Origin: Streptomyces sp. STR69
GTDB lineage: Bacteria > Actinomycetota > Actinomycetes > Streptomycetales > Streptomycetaceae
Length of the DNA stretch: 64,000 nucleotides
Assembly (NCBI RefSeq): GCF_024519455.1
Contig: NZ_JALJRY010000021.1
Span: 40,364 to 104,363, forward strand
Direction of reading: 5' to 3'
Below, piece by piece: positions 24,959 through 33,276 of this stretch. Made by a program: the position numbers and the translations under genes. The first letter of the stretch is position 1. Every line of letters begins with the position of its first letter. The notes beneath the pieces were generated by a model, which was given only the letters and a program-made list of their open reading frames with translations, was not told the origin of the DNA and did not search any database.

Positions 24959-25642
24959 GTGACCGACATCTCCATGCTCCCCGAGTCCTGGCGCGGAGTC
25001 CTGGGCGACGAGCTTCAGCAGCCCTACTTCAAGGAGCTGACCGAGTTCGTCGAGGAGGAGCGGGCGAAGGGACCGGTCTACCCTCCGCGCGAGGAGGTCT
25101 TCGCCGCCCTGGAGGCGACGCCGTACGACCAGGTGAAGGTGCTGGTCCTCGGTCAGGACCCGTACCACGGCGAGGGCCAGGGACACGGCCTGTGCTTCTC
25201 GGTCCGCCCCGGCGTGAAGACCCCGCCCTCCCTCCGGAACATCTACAAGGAGATGAAGGAGGAGCTGGACCTCCCGGTCCCGGACAACGGCTATCTGATG
25301 CCGTGGGCCCAGCAGGGCGTCCTGCTGCTCAACGCGGTGCTCACCGTCCGCTCCGGCGAGGCCAACTCCCACAAGGGCAAGGGCTGGGAGAAGTTCACCG
25401 ACGCGGTGATCCGCGCGGTGGCCGACCGGCCCGACCCGGCGGTCTTCGTCCTGTGGGGCAACTACGCGCAGAAGAAGCTCCCCCTGATCGACGAGGAGCG
25501 GCACGTGGTGGTCAAGGGCGCGCACCCCTCCCCGCTGTCCGCCAAGAAGTTCTTCGGCTCCCGCCCGTTCACCCAGATCGACGAGGCCGTCGCGAAGCAG
25601 GGCCACACTGCGATCGACTGGCGCATCCCGAACCTGGGCTGA
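24959..25642 (+). CDS. ung: Uracil-DNA glycosylase (family 1)
   Basis: A 227-residue enzyme that removes uracil from DNA as the first step of base excision repair. The catalytic water-activating loop GQDPYHGEGQGHGLCFS (Asp67) is intact, as is the minor-groove/leucine loop GAHPSPLSAKKFFGSRPF. NAVLTVRSGEANSHKGKGWE is the uracil-recognition region. It starts at GTG 24959 after AAGGAAG. High-GC genomes often carry more than one ung; I cannot say whether this is the only copy. Confidence 0.96.
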   Translation: MTDISMLPESWRGVLGDELQQPYFKELTEFVEEERAKGPVYPPREEVFAALEATPYDQVKVLVLGQDPYHGEGQGHGLCFSVRPGVKTPPSLRNIYKEMKEELDLPVPDNGYLMPWAQQGVLLLNAVLTVRSGEANSHKGKGWEKFTDAVIRAVADRPDPAVFVLWGNYAQKKLPLIDEERHVVVKGAHPSPLSAKKFFGSRPFTQIDEAVAKQGHTAIDWRIPNLG

Positions 25643-25745
25643 CCTCACCGGGGCCGGTCCGGGGCCGCCTGACGGGGATTGTCAGCGGGGGCGGTTAGCT
25701 TCGAGGGGGACAGCCAACGGTGGCTGACGAGGTGCGGAGGACGCT

Positions 25746-26288
25746 GTGGCGGAGCGACAGGAGCAGGCGGCGCCGGACGCTCTGCTGACGCGGATCGGAC
25801 AGGTCGTCATGCTGCACCACGGCGGCGACCGGGAGGAGGCCAGGGAGCGGCTGCTCGGCCTGTGGGCGGAGCTCGGAGAGGACGGCGACCCGCTGCACCG
25901 CTGCACACTGGCCCACTACCTGGCCGACACCCAGGACGACCCGACCGACGAACTCGCCTGGGATCTCCGGGCGTTGTCGGCGGCGGACGAGCTGACGGAC
26001 GGGCGGGAGGCCGGCGACCCCGACGACGTGGGCCAGGAGGGGGCGAGCGCGGTGCGCGGTTTCTACCCCTCCCTGCATCTCAACCTCGCCGCCGACTACA
26101 TCAAGCTCGACCGCCCGGACGCCGCCCGCACCCACCTCCGCCGCGCCCGCGGCGCCTGCACGGTCCTCGCGGACGACGGCTACGGCAACGGGGTGCGGGC
26201 CGCGATCGGCCGACTGGAACTGCGGCTCGACACAGAGGGCGGTGCGGCCGGGGAAGGGAACTGGGGGCCGCCGAGACAGCGGCCCTAG
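25746..26288 (+). CDS. Tetratricopeptide-like hypothetical protein (180 aa)
   Basis: An all-helical soluble protein. The pattern EARERLLGLWAELGEDGDPL, HRCTLAHYLADTQDDPTDEL and SLHLNLAADYIKLDRPDAAR with following helix fits three TPR-like repeats. TPR proteins hold partners together; no partner is implied by the neighbours. GTG 25746 follows GGAGGA at good spacing. It ends 14 bp from a convergent lipoprotein gene. Confidence 0.65.
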   Translation: MAERQEQAAPDALLTRIGQVVMLHHGGDREEARERLLGLWAELGEDGDPLHRCTLAHYLADTQDDPTDELAWDLRALSAADELTDGREAGDPDDVGQEGASAVRGFYPSLHLNLAADYIKLDRPDAARTHLRRARGACTVLADDGYGNGVRAAIGRLELRLDTEGGAAGEGNWGPPRQRP

Positions 26289-26301
26289 AGTCCGGTCGGC
26301 C

Positions 26302-26793
26302 TCAACGCCCGTACGTCCGGCCGCAGATGATCGACTGCGGGCTGTCCGACTGCCAGCCGCCGTACTTCCTGCCCAGGGCGCACACGTCCGACGTGTTCTT
26401 CGGCACCGACTTGACCACGTCCGGGATGTCCGCGCTCGGCTGCCGGGGGTGCCGCGGCTTCGGGTGCGGATGCGGGTGGGACGGGGGATACGGATGCGGG
26501 TGCGAGCGGGGCACCGGCGCCTGGGCCGCCGCCTGCGGAGGCTGGACCGGGGCGCGACGCGGCGGATGCGTGCCCGGTTCCGGATGGTGCGAGGGGCTGA
26601 TGAGTTCGAGCGCCTCCCGGGCCGGGGCCTGTACGACCTGCGGCTCCGCGCTCCCGTCCGGGCGCGGCACCGACGCTTGGGACGGTGCGGCCGGGGGAGC
26701 GAGAGCCGGTGGCCGCTGGACGGTCACACAGCCGGAGAGGGCCGAGACAGCCACGGTTACCAGGAGCGTTGCGGTGGTCGTCGTTCGATGCAC
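26302..26793 (-). CDS. Proline/histidine-rich lipoprotein
   Basis: A 163-residue exported protein. The signal (TTTTATLLVTVAVSALSGC) ends in a lipobox with the lipidated Cys. A long Pro-rich linker includes repeated His-Pro pairs (SHPHPYPPSHPHPHPKP) that could bind metal or span the wall. A small conserved C-terminal domain follows with two Cys (DVCALGRKYGGW, SIICGRTYGR). GTG 26793 has no clear ribosome site. I do not recognise the family. Confidence 0.65.
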   Translation of the reverse strand: MHRTTTTATLLVTVAVSALSGCVTVQRPPALAPPAAPSQASVPRPDGSAEPQVVQAPAREALELISPSHHPEPGTHPPRRAPVQPPQAAAQAPVPRSHPHPYPPSHPHPHPKPRHPRQPSADIPDVVKSVPKNTSDVCALGRKYGGWQSDSPQSIICGRTYGR

Positions 26794-26910
26794 CCGCGCA
26801 ACTCTGCTGGTTCCGGCGCTGTTTGGGACAGCGGACGGGCGGATGATGCCCCACACGGGTGATCTCCGCCCCCTTACGGACGGTCCGCGCCCGCCCCGGG
26901 TGACGTGACG

Positions 26911-27423
26911 TCAGTCGCCGGTGCTCCCGTCGATCCGCTCCCGGAGCAGATCGGCGTGGCCGTTGTGCCGTGCGTACTCCTCGATCATGTGGGTGTAGAT
27001 CCAGCGCAGGTTGAAGCGCTCGCCGGTGCGCCGGTGCTTGCCCACGGAGACGTCGTCCAGGGTGAACCGGGCCGCGTGCGCGTCCGCCGCCGCGATCTCG
27101 GCCCGCCAGGTGGCGTGGGCCTCCGCCCAGGTGTCCGTCCCGGTGGTGTGGAAATCACCGTCCGGGTCCTCTTCGGTGAAGTAGATCGGGTCCGCCTGCT
27201 CGTCCGCCATGACCTTGCGGAACCAGCTCCGCTCCACCTCCGCCATGTGCCGCACCAGGCCCATGAGCGACATTGTGGAGGGCTCCACGGAAGCGGTCCT
27301 CAGCTGTTCGTCGGTCAGGCCCTCGCACTTCCAGGCGAGGGTCTCGCGGTGGTATTTCAGCCAGCCTTCCAGCATGGTGCGTTCGTCGGCGGTGGTCGAA
27401 GGTTCACTGCGCTCGGTCGTCAT
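26911..27423 (-). CDS. DinB-family protein
   Basis: A 170-residue four-helix-bundle protein (DUF664/DinB superfamily). It has metal-binding His at LVRHMAEVERSWF, with others in IYTHMIEEYARHNGHADLL. Relatives include mycothiol-dependent S-transferases and maleylpyruvate isomerases, so a mycothiol-linked reaction is plausible in this organism. ATG 27423 follows GAGGATG. Transcribed alone, divergent from the next oxidoreductase gene. Confidence 0.83.
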   Translation of the reverse strand: MTTERSEPSTTADERTMLEGWLKYHRETLAWKCEGLTDEQLRTASVEPSTMSLMGLVRHMAEVERSWFRKVMADEQADPIYFTEEDPDGDFHTTGTDTWAEAHATWRAEIAAADAHAARFTLDDVSVGKHRRTGERFNLRWIYTHMIEEYARHNGHADLLRERIDGSTGD

Positions 27424-27521
27424 CCCCGCATCCTCGCGCGCCCGGTGCGCCCGCACCACCGGATATCGCCCCGCCGTATGCTTCCGAGAACGTACCGCCG
27501 GTCGAGTGCCAGGGAGGCTCC

Positions 27522-28433
27522 GTGAAGGTCGGCTGCATCGGACTCGGTGACATCGCGCAGAAGGCCTACCTGCCGGTTCTCGGTGCCCTGCCCGGCGTCG
27601 AACTGCATCTGCAGACCCGCACCCCCGCCACCCTCGCCCGCGTCGCCGACGGCCTGCACCTGCCGGCGGACCGGCGCCACACGGACCTCGACGCACTCCT
27701 CGCGCAGGACCTCGACGCCGCGTTCGTGCACGCGCCCACCACCGCGCACCCCGAGATCGTCACCAGGCTGCTGGCAGCGGGTGTACCGACGTACGTCGAC
27801 AAGCCGCTCGCCTACCAACTCGCCGACTCCGAGCGCCTGGTGCGGCTCGCGGAGGAACGGAACGTGTCGCTCGCGGTCGGCTTCAACCGCCGCTACGCCC
27901 CCGGGTACGCGCAGTGCGCCGACCACCCGCGCGAGCTGATCCTCATGCAGAAGAACCGGATCGGGCTCCCCGAGGAGCCGCGCGCGATGATCCTGGACGA
28001 CTTCATCCACATCGTGGACACCCTGCGGTTCCTGGTGCCCGGGCCGGTCGAGGACGTCACCGTGCGCGCCCGCACCCAGGACGGACTGCTGCACCACCTC
28101 GTGCTCCAGCTCTCCGGCGACGGCTTCACCGCGCTGGGTGTGATGAACCGGCTCAGCGGCTCGGTGGAGGAGATCCTGGAGGTGTCCGGCCAGGACACCA
28201 AGCGTCAGGTGGTCAACCTCGCCGAGGTCGTCGACCACAAGGGCCAGCCGACGACCCGGCGCCGCGGGGACTGGGTCCCGGTGGCCCGGCAGCGCGGCAT
28301 CGAGCAGGCCGTGCTCGCCTTCCTGGACGCCGTACGGGCGGGGAAGGTGCTCAGCGCCCGGGACGCGCTGGCGACTCATGAGCTGTGCGAGCGGGTGGTA
28401 CGAGCGGTTGCGGAGCGGTCCGCCGCAGCCTGA
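27522..28433 (+). CDS. Gfo/Idh/MocA-family oxidoreductase
   Basis: A 303-residue NAD(P)-dependent dehydrogenase of sugars or cyclitols. The Rossmann motif is VGCIGLGDIAQKAYLPVL, and the family Lys-Pro is in TYVDKPLAYQLADSERLV. The substrate domain follows with DDFIHIVDTLRFLV. GTG 27522 has AGGGAGG upstream. The last 83 bp overlap the 3' end of the convergent lnt gene, a long convergent overlap. Confidence 0.86.
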   Translation: MKVGCIGLGDIAQKAYLPVLGALPGVELHLQTRTPATLARVADGLHLPADRRHTDLDALLAQDLDAAFVHAPTTAHPEIVTRLLAAGVPTYVDKPLAYQLADSERLVRLAEERNVSLAVGFNRRYAPGYAQCADHPRELILMQKNRIGLPEEPRAMILDDFIHIVDTLRFLVPGPVEDVTVRARTQDGLLHHLVLQLSGDGFTALGVMNRLSGSVEEILEVSGQDTKRQVVNLAEVVDHKGQPTTRRRGDWVPVARQRGIEQAVLAFLDAVRAGKVLSARDALATHELCERVVRAVAERSAAA

Positions 28434-29925
28434 GCGCCTGCACACCCTCACCGGCGCACACGGCCGCGAGCACCAGCAGTGCCAGGCCCACCGGCCAGGC
28501 GCCGTAGCGGACGTACGGCGTGATGCCGTGTGCGAGCGGGACGTCGTAGACCTGGGTGGTGCTCTTGTCGGTGCCCAGCCAGGAGCCGATGCGTTCGCCG
28601 CTCGGGCCGTAGACGGCGGAGACGCCGGTCAGGGTGGCGTGGACCATCGGGCGGCCGGTCTCGGCGGCGCGCAGCGCGGCGAGGGTGGCGTGCTGTTCGG
28701 GGGCCCAGCTGTTCTGGAAGGACGAGGTCGACGACTGGGCGAGCAGGACGTCGGCGCCGTCCTGGGCGAGATGGCGGCTCATGTCGGGGAACGCGGTCTC
28801 GAAGCAGATCAGCGGGCCGATGCGCAGCCCGTGCCCCACGTTCATGACGACCTGCTCGGTGCCGTGCCTGCGGTCGACGCCCGCCGCCTTGCCGACCGAG
28901 GTGGCCCAGCCGAGCAGCGAGCGGAACGGGATGTACTCCCCGAAGGGGACCAGCCGCATCTTGTCGTAGCGGTCGCCGGTGAGCCCCTGCGGGCCGACCA
29001 GGACCGAGCTCTTGTAGATGCCGGGCTTGTCGGAGCGCTCGGCGTCCACGTTGACCAGGATGTCGGCGCCGGTCTCCTGGGAGAGGGCGGCGATACGGCG
29101 CGCGTAGTCCGGCCGCTTGGTGAGATCGAAGCTGACGCTGCTCTCGCCCCAGGCGATCAAGTCGACGTGCTGACCGGCGAGTTGGCGGGTCAGCTGCTCC
29201 TCGCGGTCGAAGCGCCGGACGTCGCTGTCGGCGCCGTCGATCATTCCGGGCTGTACGACGGCGATCCGGACGCGGCCGTCGATGTCGGGGCGCGGTGACC
29301 AGACCCAGGCCGACGAGGTCACGGCGGCGGTGACGAGAAGCCCGGCGACGGCGGGTACCCGCACCGCGCGGACCGCGACCAGCACGGCGACCGCCACATT
29401 GACGGCCACCACCAGGAAGCTCAGCAGCCACACCCCGCCGACCGACGCGAGCCGCAGCGCCGGTTCCACCTGCCACTGGGTGGAGCCGAGCAGCCCCCAG
29501 GGGCCGCCCAACCCCTGCCAGGACCGCACCAGTTCGACCGTCAGCCAGCCCGAGGGCAGGACCAGGAGCGCGGCGGCGCCCCGCCGGGGCGACGGCACGC
29601 CACCGAGGAAGCGGCGCACCAGCCAGCCCCACGGCGCCCACAGCACGCCGAGCAGCCCCGCGATGACCACGATGAACACACTCAGGCTCGGCACCAGCCA
29701 GCTGTGCACGGCCAGCATGAACCCGAGCCCGCCGCACCAGCCGTCGTACACCGCCCGCCGCCCGGTGGGTGCCGAGCGGGTCAGCAGGATCCAGGGGACG
29801 AGCGCGACGTAGGCGAACCACCACAGCGACGGCGCGGGGAACGCGAACACGGGCAGCGCGCCCGCGAGGACGGCGAGCAGCGAACGCCGCCAGGGGGAGA
29901 CGAGCCAGTCGCCGAAGGCCTTCAT
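28351..29925 (-). CDS. lnt: Apolipoprotein N-acyltransferase
   Basis: A 524-residue membrane enzyme that adds the third acyl chain to lipoproteins. The first 215 residues hold about six to eight hydrophobic segments. The nitrilase-like catalytic domain then shows the Glu-Lys-Cys triad in LIAWGESSVSF, YDKMRLVPFGEYIPF and GPLICFETAFPDMSR. A last membrane segment precedes a Pro/Arg-rich tail. The 83 bp at its 3' end overlap the convergent oxidoreductase gene. Streptomyces often carries two lnt genes, so this may be one of a pair. Confidence 0.92.
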   Translation of the reverse strand: MKAFGDWLVSPWRRSLLAVLAGALPVFAFPAPSLWWFAYVALVPWILLTRSAPTGRRAVYDGWCGGLGFMLAVHSWLVPSLSVFIVVIAGLLGVLWAPWGWLVRRFLGGVPSPRRGAAALLVLPSGWLTVELVRSWQGLGGPWGLLGSTQWQVEPALRLASVGGVWLLSFLVVAVNVAVAVLVAVRAVRVPAVAGLLVTAAVTSSAWVWSPRPDIDGRVRIAVVQPGMIDGADSDVRRFDREEQLTRQLAGQHVDLIAWGESSVSFDLTKRPDYARRIAALSQETGADILVNVDAERSDKPGIYKSSVLVGPQGLTGDRYDKMRLVPFGEYIPFRSLLGWATSVGKAAGVDRRHGTEQVVMNVGHGLRIGPLICFETAFPDMSRHLAQDGADVLLAQSSTSSFQNSWAPEQHATLAALRAAETGRPMVHATLTGVSAVYGPSGERIGSWLGTDKSTTQVYDVPLAHGITPYVRYGAWPVGLALLVLAAVCAGEGVQALRLRRTAPQPLVPPARTAHESPARPGR

Positions 29926-30002
29926 ATGAACCCCCTACCCGCTGGTGGCTCCAGTGTGCGTGTCGCGAACGATTCCGGACAGCGGACGCCGACCCGGTCG
30001 TC

Positions 30003-30494
30003 TCAGTTGATCACGGCCTCCGGGCGCCGCTCGGGAAGACGCCGCCACTTCTCCGCCACGACGACCCCGGTCAGCCGCCAGCCGTCGTACGTCCGCAGCA
30101 GCCCGAACTCGTACCGCCCGCCGCACACGAAGTCGGGCGCGGTGGAGGTGTCGTCGGCGTCCTCCTTGGCGAAGCGCATCGGATTGACGTAGTCGGCCCG
30201 GACGTGCGCGGTGTCGTCGGTGTTCTGGTCCAGGGCGCCGAAGCGGATGCGCCGGTTCACGATCAGATGCTGCCGCATCGGGAACAGCCGCATGCTCTCG
30301 GCCAGCCACCCGGCGATCTCCTCCGCGTCCCCCTCGATGCCTCCGGCGGACCGGTAGTCGGCCCGCCCTCTCGGCGCGAACAGTTTCCGATACGCCTCCC
30401 AGTCGCCGTCGTCCACCGCCACCGCGTACTCGGTGATCACTTCGTCCACGGCCAGCCGGTCCATCACGATCGCCAGTTCCACACGCTGCGTCAT
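30003..30494 (-). CDS. NTF2-like (SnoaL_4) protein
   Basis: A 163-residue alpha+beta cone fold (nuclear transport factor 2 superfamily, SnoaL-like). Marks are RLAVDEVITEYAVAVDDGDW and YRKLFAPRGRADY at the start, RQHLIVNRRIRF in the middle and YDGWRLTGVVVAEKWR near the end. Members bind hydrophobic ligands and some are hydroxylases or cyclases with an Asp/His pair. ATG 30494 matches the family start; GTG 30512 adds six residues. Confidence 0.82.
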   Translation of the reverse strand: MTQRVELAIVMDRLAVDEVITEYAVAVDDGDWEAYRKLFAPRGRADYRSAGGIEGDAEEIAGWLAESMRLFPMRQHLIVNRRIRFGALDQNTDDTAHVRADYVNPMRFAKEDADDTSTAPDFVCGGRYEFGLLRTYDGWRLTGVVVAEKWRRLPERRPEAVIN

Positions 30495-30613
30495 CGGGCA
30501 AGTGTTGGTCACTCGGTGTGCCGAGCCAAGGGGTACGCGGGGACAACGTGGGGAACATTCGGTGGTGTTCGGACAGGCGTGCGCCCCTTGGAGTCCGAAC
30601 AGGACCGGATCCC

Positions 30614-30901
30614 TCAGTCCCGCCGCCCGTCGGCGGGTGCCTTCAGCAGCCGTTCCAGCTCCTGCCCGGCCTCGTCGTACCCGGCGTCGGAGATCCGGTG
30701 CAGCGCGCGCAGGTCCCCGGCCGCGGTCGCGCGTCGGGTGAGGAGGAACCCGGCACGCGAGGATCCCTCGTCCAGCAGTTCGCTCAGTTCCGCGAGGTCA
30801 CCGGCTTCGTCGGCGAGGTCGGCCAGCCAGTCCAGGGCGGTCTCGTTGCCCTCGTCGGCCAGCTCGCGCAGGGTCTCCCGGTCGAGGTTCGTGTTCGTCA
30901 T
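30614..30901 (-). CDS. Small hypothetical protein (95 aa), repeat-like helices
   Basis: An acidic helical protein reading LRELADEGNETALDWLADLA and continuing ELSELLDEGSSRAGFLL with RATAAGDLRALHRISDAGYD. The Leu/Ala/Asp spacing resembles short HEAT/SEL1-like repeats. Function unknown. It starts 54 bp from the divergent MerR gene, so the MerR operator in between may control it. Confidence 0.65.
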   Translation of the reverse strand: MTNTNLDRETLRELADEGNETALDWLADLADEAGDLAELSELLDEGSSRAGFLLTRRATAAGDLRALHRISDAGYDEAGQELERLLKAPADGRRD

Positions 30902-30914
30902 GCCCCCATGCTGC

Positions 30915-30937
30915 GACCCTGCCCCAGGGGCGGGGTC
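30915..30937. promoter_or_regulatory. Likely MerR operator
   Basis: A 23-bp dyad (GACCCTGCCCC, one-base centre, GGGGCGGGGTC; one mismatch) in the 54-bp gap between the divergent small ORF and the merR-like gene. Position and length fit a MerR site within a promoter. Confidence 0.5.
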
Positions 30938-30955
30938 AAGTGGGACGATGGCCGG

Positions 30956-31696
30956 GTGATCACCATCGGGCAGCTGGCCGGATACGTGGGCGTGTCGATC
31001 AAGACCATTCGCGTCTATCACGACAAAGGGCTCCTCCCCGAACCCGACCGCGACGCGTCCGGATATCGCCGCTACGGCGCGCACGACGCCGTCGACCTGA
31101 TCAAGATCCGCACACTCGCCGAAGCCGGCGTCCCGCTGGCCCGGATCCGCGAGCTCAGATCGGCGAGCGAGGAGGAACTCCAACGGGCACTGCGCGGCAT
31201 CGACGACGACCTCACCGCCCGCATCCGCGACCTGCGGGCAACGCAGGGGCGCCTGCGCCGGCTCGCCGCCGGAGACCTGACACCGCTGCCCGACGAGGTG
31301 GGCGCCCACCTGGAGGACCTGGCCGGCTGGGGGTTCACACCGCGCTGGGTGGACCTGCAACGCGACCTGTGGATCCTCGTCTTCGCCACCCACCCCGACC
31401 ACGCGATCACCCTCTTCCACGACCAGGCCGGGACATTGGCCGACCCGGCGCTGCGGCAGCTCTTCCTGGACTACGACCGCGCGCACGACCTGGCTCCCGA
31501 CGATCCCCGCGTCGACGACCTCGCCCGCCGGATCGCCGAGGCGCACCGGGAACGCTACGAAGGCGACGAACCGCCCGGCCCGGCCGCGGACTCCGAGATC
31601 CCCGCACTCATCCAGGGCACGGTCAACGCCTCGTCCCCGGCATGGCGGCGACTCGACACACTCATCCGGGCCCGGCTCGGACCGGCAACCACCTGA
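30956..31696 (+). CDS. MerR-family transcriptional regulator
   Basis: A 246-residue regulator. The winged helix is canonical (ITIGQLAGYVGVSIKTIRVY, GLLPEPDRDASGYRRYG). A dimerisation helix follows, then a C-terminal domain of about 140 residues without Cys clusters, so it probably senses an organic ligand rather than metal. No ribosome site precedes the GTG, which lies 18 bp after the dyad. An SDR gene follows 28 bp downstream and is likely co-transcribed and regulated by it. Confidence 0.88.
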   Translation: MITIGQLAGYVGVSIKTIRVYHDKGLLPEPDRDASGYRRYGAHDAVDLIKIRTLAEAGVPLARIRELRSASEEELQRALRGIDDDLTARIRDLRATQGRLRRLAAGDLTPLPDEVGAHLEDLAGWGFTPRWVDLQRDLWILVFATHPDHAITLFHDQAGTLADPALRQLFLDYDRAHDLAPDDPRVDDLARRIAEAHRERYEGDEPPGPAADSEIPALIQGTVNASSPAWRRLDTLIRARLGPATT

Positions 31697-31724
31697 ACTG
31701 CTCCGCTCCTGAGGGGAAGTACGC

Positions 31725-32465
31725 ATGAAACGTCTCGTCACGGTCGTCACCGGAGGCAGCCGGGGAATCGGCGCAGCGACCTGTCTGCGGCTCGCGGAGG
31801 ACGGGCACGACGTGGTCGTGGGGTATCTCCGGGACACGAAGGCGGCCGAGCAAGTGGCGGACAGGGTACGGCAGTCCGGGGTACGCGCCGTGTGCGTCGG
31901 CGCGGACGCGTCCGTCGAGGCGGACGTGGAGCGGCTGTTCACCTCGGCGGAGCAACAACTCGGGCCCGTCACCGGGTTGGTGAACAACGCCGGGGTGACC
32001 GGCCCCTTCGGCCGGCTCGCGGACATCGACACCGCCGACCTGCGCCAGGTCGTCGAGGTCAACCTCCTGGGCACACTGCTGTGCGCACGCCGCGCCGCGC
32101 AGGCCATGACGGCCCGGGGCAACGGCGTGATCGTGAACGTGTCGTCGTCCGCCGCCACGCTCGGCAGCCCCGGGGACTACGTCCACTACGCCGCGACCAA
32201 GGCCGCCGTGGACACCCTCACCATGGGCCTGGCCAAGGAACTCGGCCCCGACGGCATCCGCGTCAACGCGGTCGCACCCGGCATCGTCGACACCGAGATC
32301 CACGCGAGAATGGGCGACCCCGACCGCGCACAACGCGTGTCCACGTCGATCCCGCTGCGCCGCCCCGGGCAGCCCGAGGAGATCGCCGCGGCCATCGCCT
32401 GGCTGATGTCACCGGACGCCTCGTACACGACGGGCACGGTGTTGCGGGTGTCGGGTGGACGGTGA
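31725..32465 (+). CDS. SDR-family oxidoreductase
   Basis: A 246-residue classical short-chain dehydrogenase: TGGSRGIG, NNAGVTGPFG, catalytic Ser in VNVSSSAATLG, and YAATKAA. It is the likely target of the MerR regulator 28 bp upstream. GAGGGGAAG precedes ATG 31725. Substrate unknown; quinone or xenobiotic carbonyls are common for MerR-linked SDRs. Confidence 0.87.
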   Translation: MKRLVTVVTGGSRGIGAATCLRLAEDGHDVVVGYLRDTKAAEQVADRVRQSGVRAVCVGADASVEADVERLFTSAEQQLGPVTGLVNNAGVTGPFGRLADIDTADLRQVVEVNLLGTLLCARRAAQAMTARGNGVIVNVSSSAATLGSPGDYVHYAATKAAVDTLTMGLAKELGPDGIRVNAVAPGIVDTEIHARMGDPDRAQRVSTSIPLRRPGQPEEIAAAIAWLMSPDASYTTGTVLRVSGGR

Positions 32466-32518
32466 GTGCCGGGTACTGGCCTCTGCGGCCGATCGCGATG
32501 CGTGTGGCCGCTCGCCGT

Positions 32519-32698
32519 TCAGGCGGCCTCGATGACCTCGTCGCGTATCGCGGCGGCCCACTCGACCACCAACAGCTCGTATTCCTCCCGCTCCTGGGTG
32601 GAGAGCGATCCGCCCGCGCGCAGCCAGAGAGCCCGGATCTGCTCGTTCACCTCGTAAGCAGACCGCACGGAACCAGGGGTGACGGAATCGGGGGACAT
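32519..32698 (-). CDS. Small conserved hypothetical protein (59 aa)
   Basis: An acidic helical protein (MSPDSVTPGSVRSAYEVNEQ, then IRALWLRAGGSLSTQEREEY). I recall similar short Streptomyces proteins but know no function. ATG 32698 is the likely start; no strong ribosome site is seen. The 159-bp gap upstream is mostly a 14-bp tandem repeat. Confidence 0.6.
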   Translation of the reverse strand: MSPDSVTPGSVRSAYEVNEQIRALWLRAGGSLSTQEREEYELLVVEWAAAIRDEVIEAA

Positions 32699-32789
32699 GC
32701 GGAACAGCCTAGGGGCAAGGACTGACACTGCGCTACCGGACGGCTACTCAAACCGTATGGGGTTGGTCACGGGCGTCGCGCGCCGCGGC

Positions 32790-32840
32790 CCGGGCGGCGT
32801 GAACCGGGCGGCGTGAGCCGGGCGCCGTGAACCGGGCGCC
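32790..32840. repeat. 14-bp tandem repeat, about 3.6 copies
   Basis: Unit CCGGGCGGCGTGAA, with copies at 32790, 32804, 32818 and a partial at 32832; later copies change G to C at position 8. Non-coding, between a small gene start and the 3' end of the hxlR-like gene. Confidence 0.85.
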
Positions 32841-32857
32841 CGGTGCGATCAGTTGGC

Positions 32858-33196
32858 TCACGCCCGCCGCTCGGCCCACACCCGCGACCAGTCCAGCAAC
32901 GGCCCCATCGCCGTCACCAGGTCCGTGCCCAGCGGGGTCAACTGCCAGGCCCCGTCCGGCGTCTGTTCCGCGATGCCCGCCTCGCGCAGCTCCGTGAGGC
33001 GGGTGGACAGGACGCTGGAGGACATGGCGTCGCAGTCCCGTTGCAGATCGCGGAAACCGATCGCGGCGGGGTGACGGTGGAGCTCCCAGATCACACGGAG
33101 CGTCCAGCGCCGCCCGAGGAGGTCGAGCGCGGCCATGACGGGCCGCCCGGTGTTCGACCCGCGCACGGGGCGACCGGGAGCGGGGATCGGTTCCAA
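32858..33196 (-). CDS. HxlR-family transcriptional regulator
   Basis: A 112-residue winged-helix regulator: GRPVMAALDLLGRRWTLRVI, FRDLQRDCDAMSSSVLSTRL, TELREAGI. It lacks the redox Cys at the N-terminus found in some HxlR proteins; one Cys (RDCDAM) is present. The start is TTG 33196, set by GAGGAGG 6 bp upstream. It is divergent from a CMD-family gene with a large dyad in between, so it very probably controls that gene. Confidence 0.87.
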   Translation of the reverse strand: MEPIPAPGRPVRGSNTGRPVMAALDLLGRRWTLRVIWELHRHPAAIGFRDLQRDCDAMSSSVLSTRLTELREAGIAEQTPDGAWQLTPLGTDLVTAMGPLLDWSRVWAERRA

Positions 33197-33235
33197 CAGG
33201 GCCTCCTCGCCCGACTCTTGTCGATCTCCGGACTC

Positions 33236-33268
33236 ACTCTTGCGCTTCGATTTCAGAAGCGCAAGAGT
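33236..33268. promoter_or_regulatory. 33-bp dyad between hxlR-like and CMD genes
   Basis: Perfect 13-bp arms, ACTCTTGCGCTTC and GAAGCGCAAGAGT, around a 7-bp centre, ending 8 bp before the CMD start. It is the probable HxlR operator; binding would cover the ribosome site or promoter. Confidence 0.7.
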
Positions 33269-33276
33269 CTGGGGAC

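Noticed and set aside
32790..32840. CRISPR-like repeats
   Set aside because: The 14-bp units are contiguous with no spacers; a simple tandem repeat.
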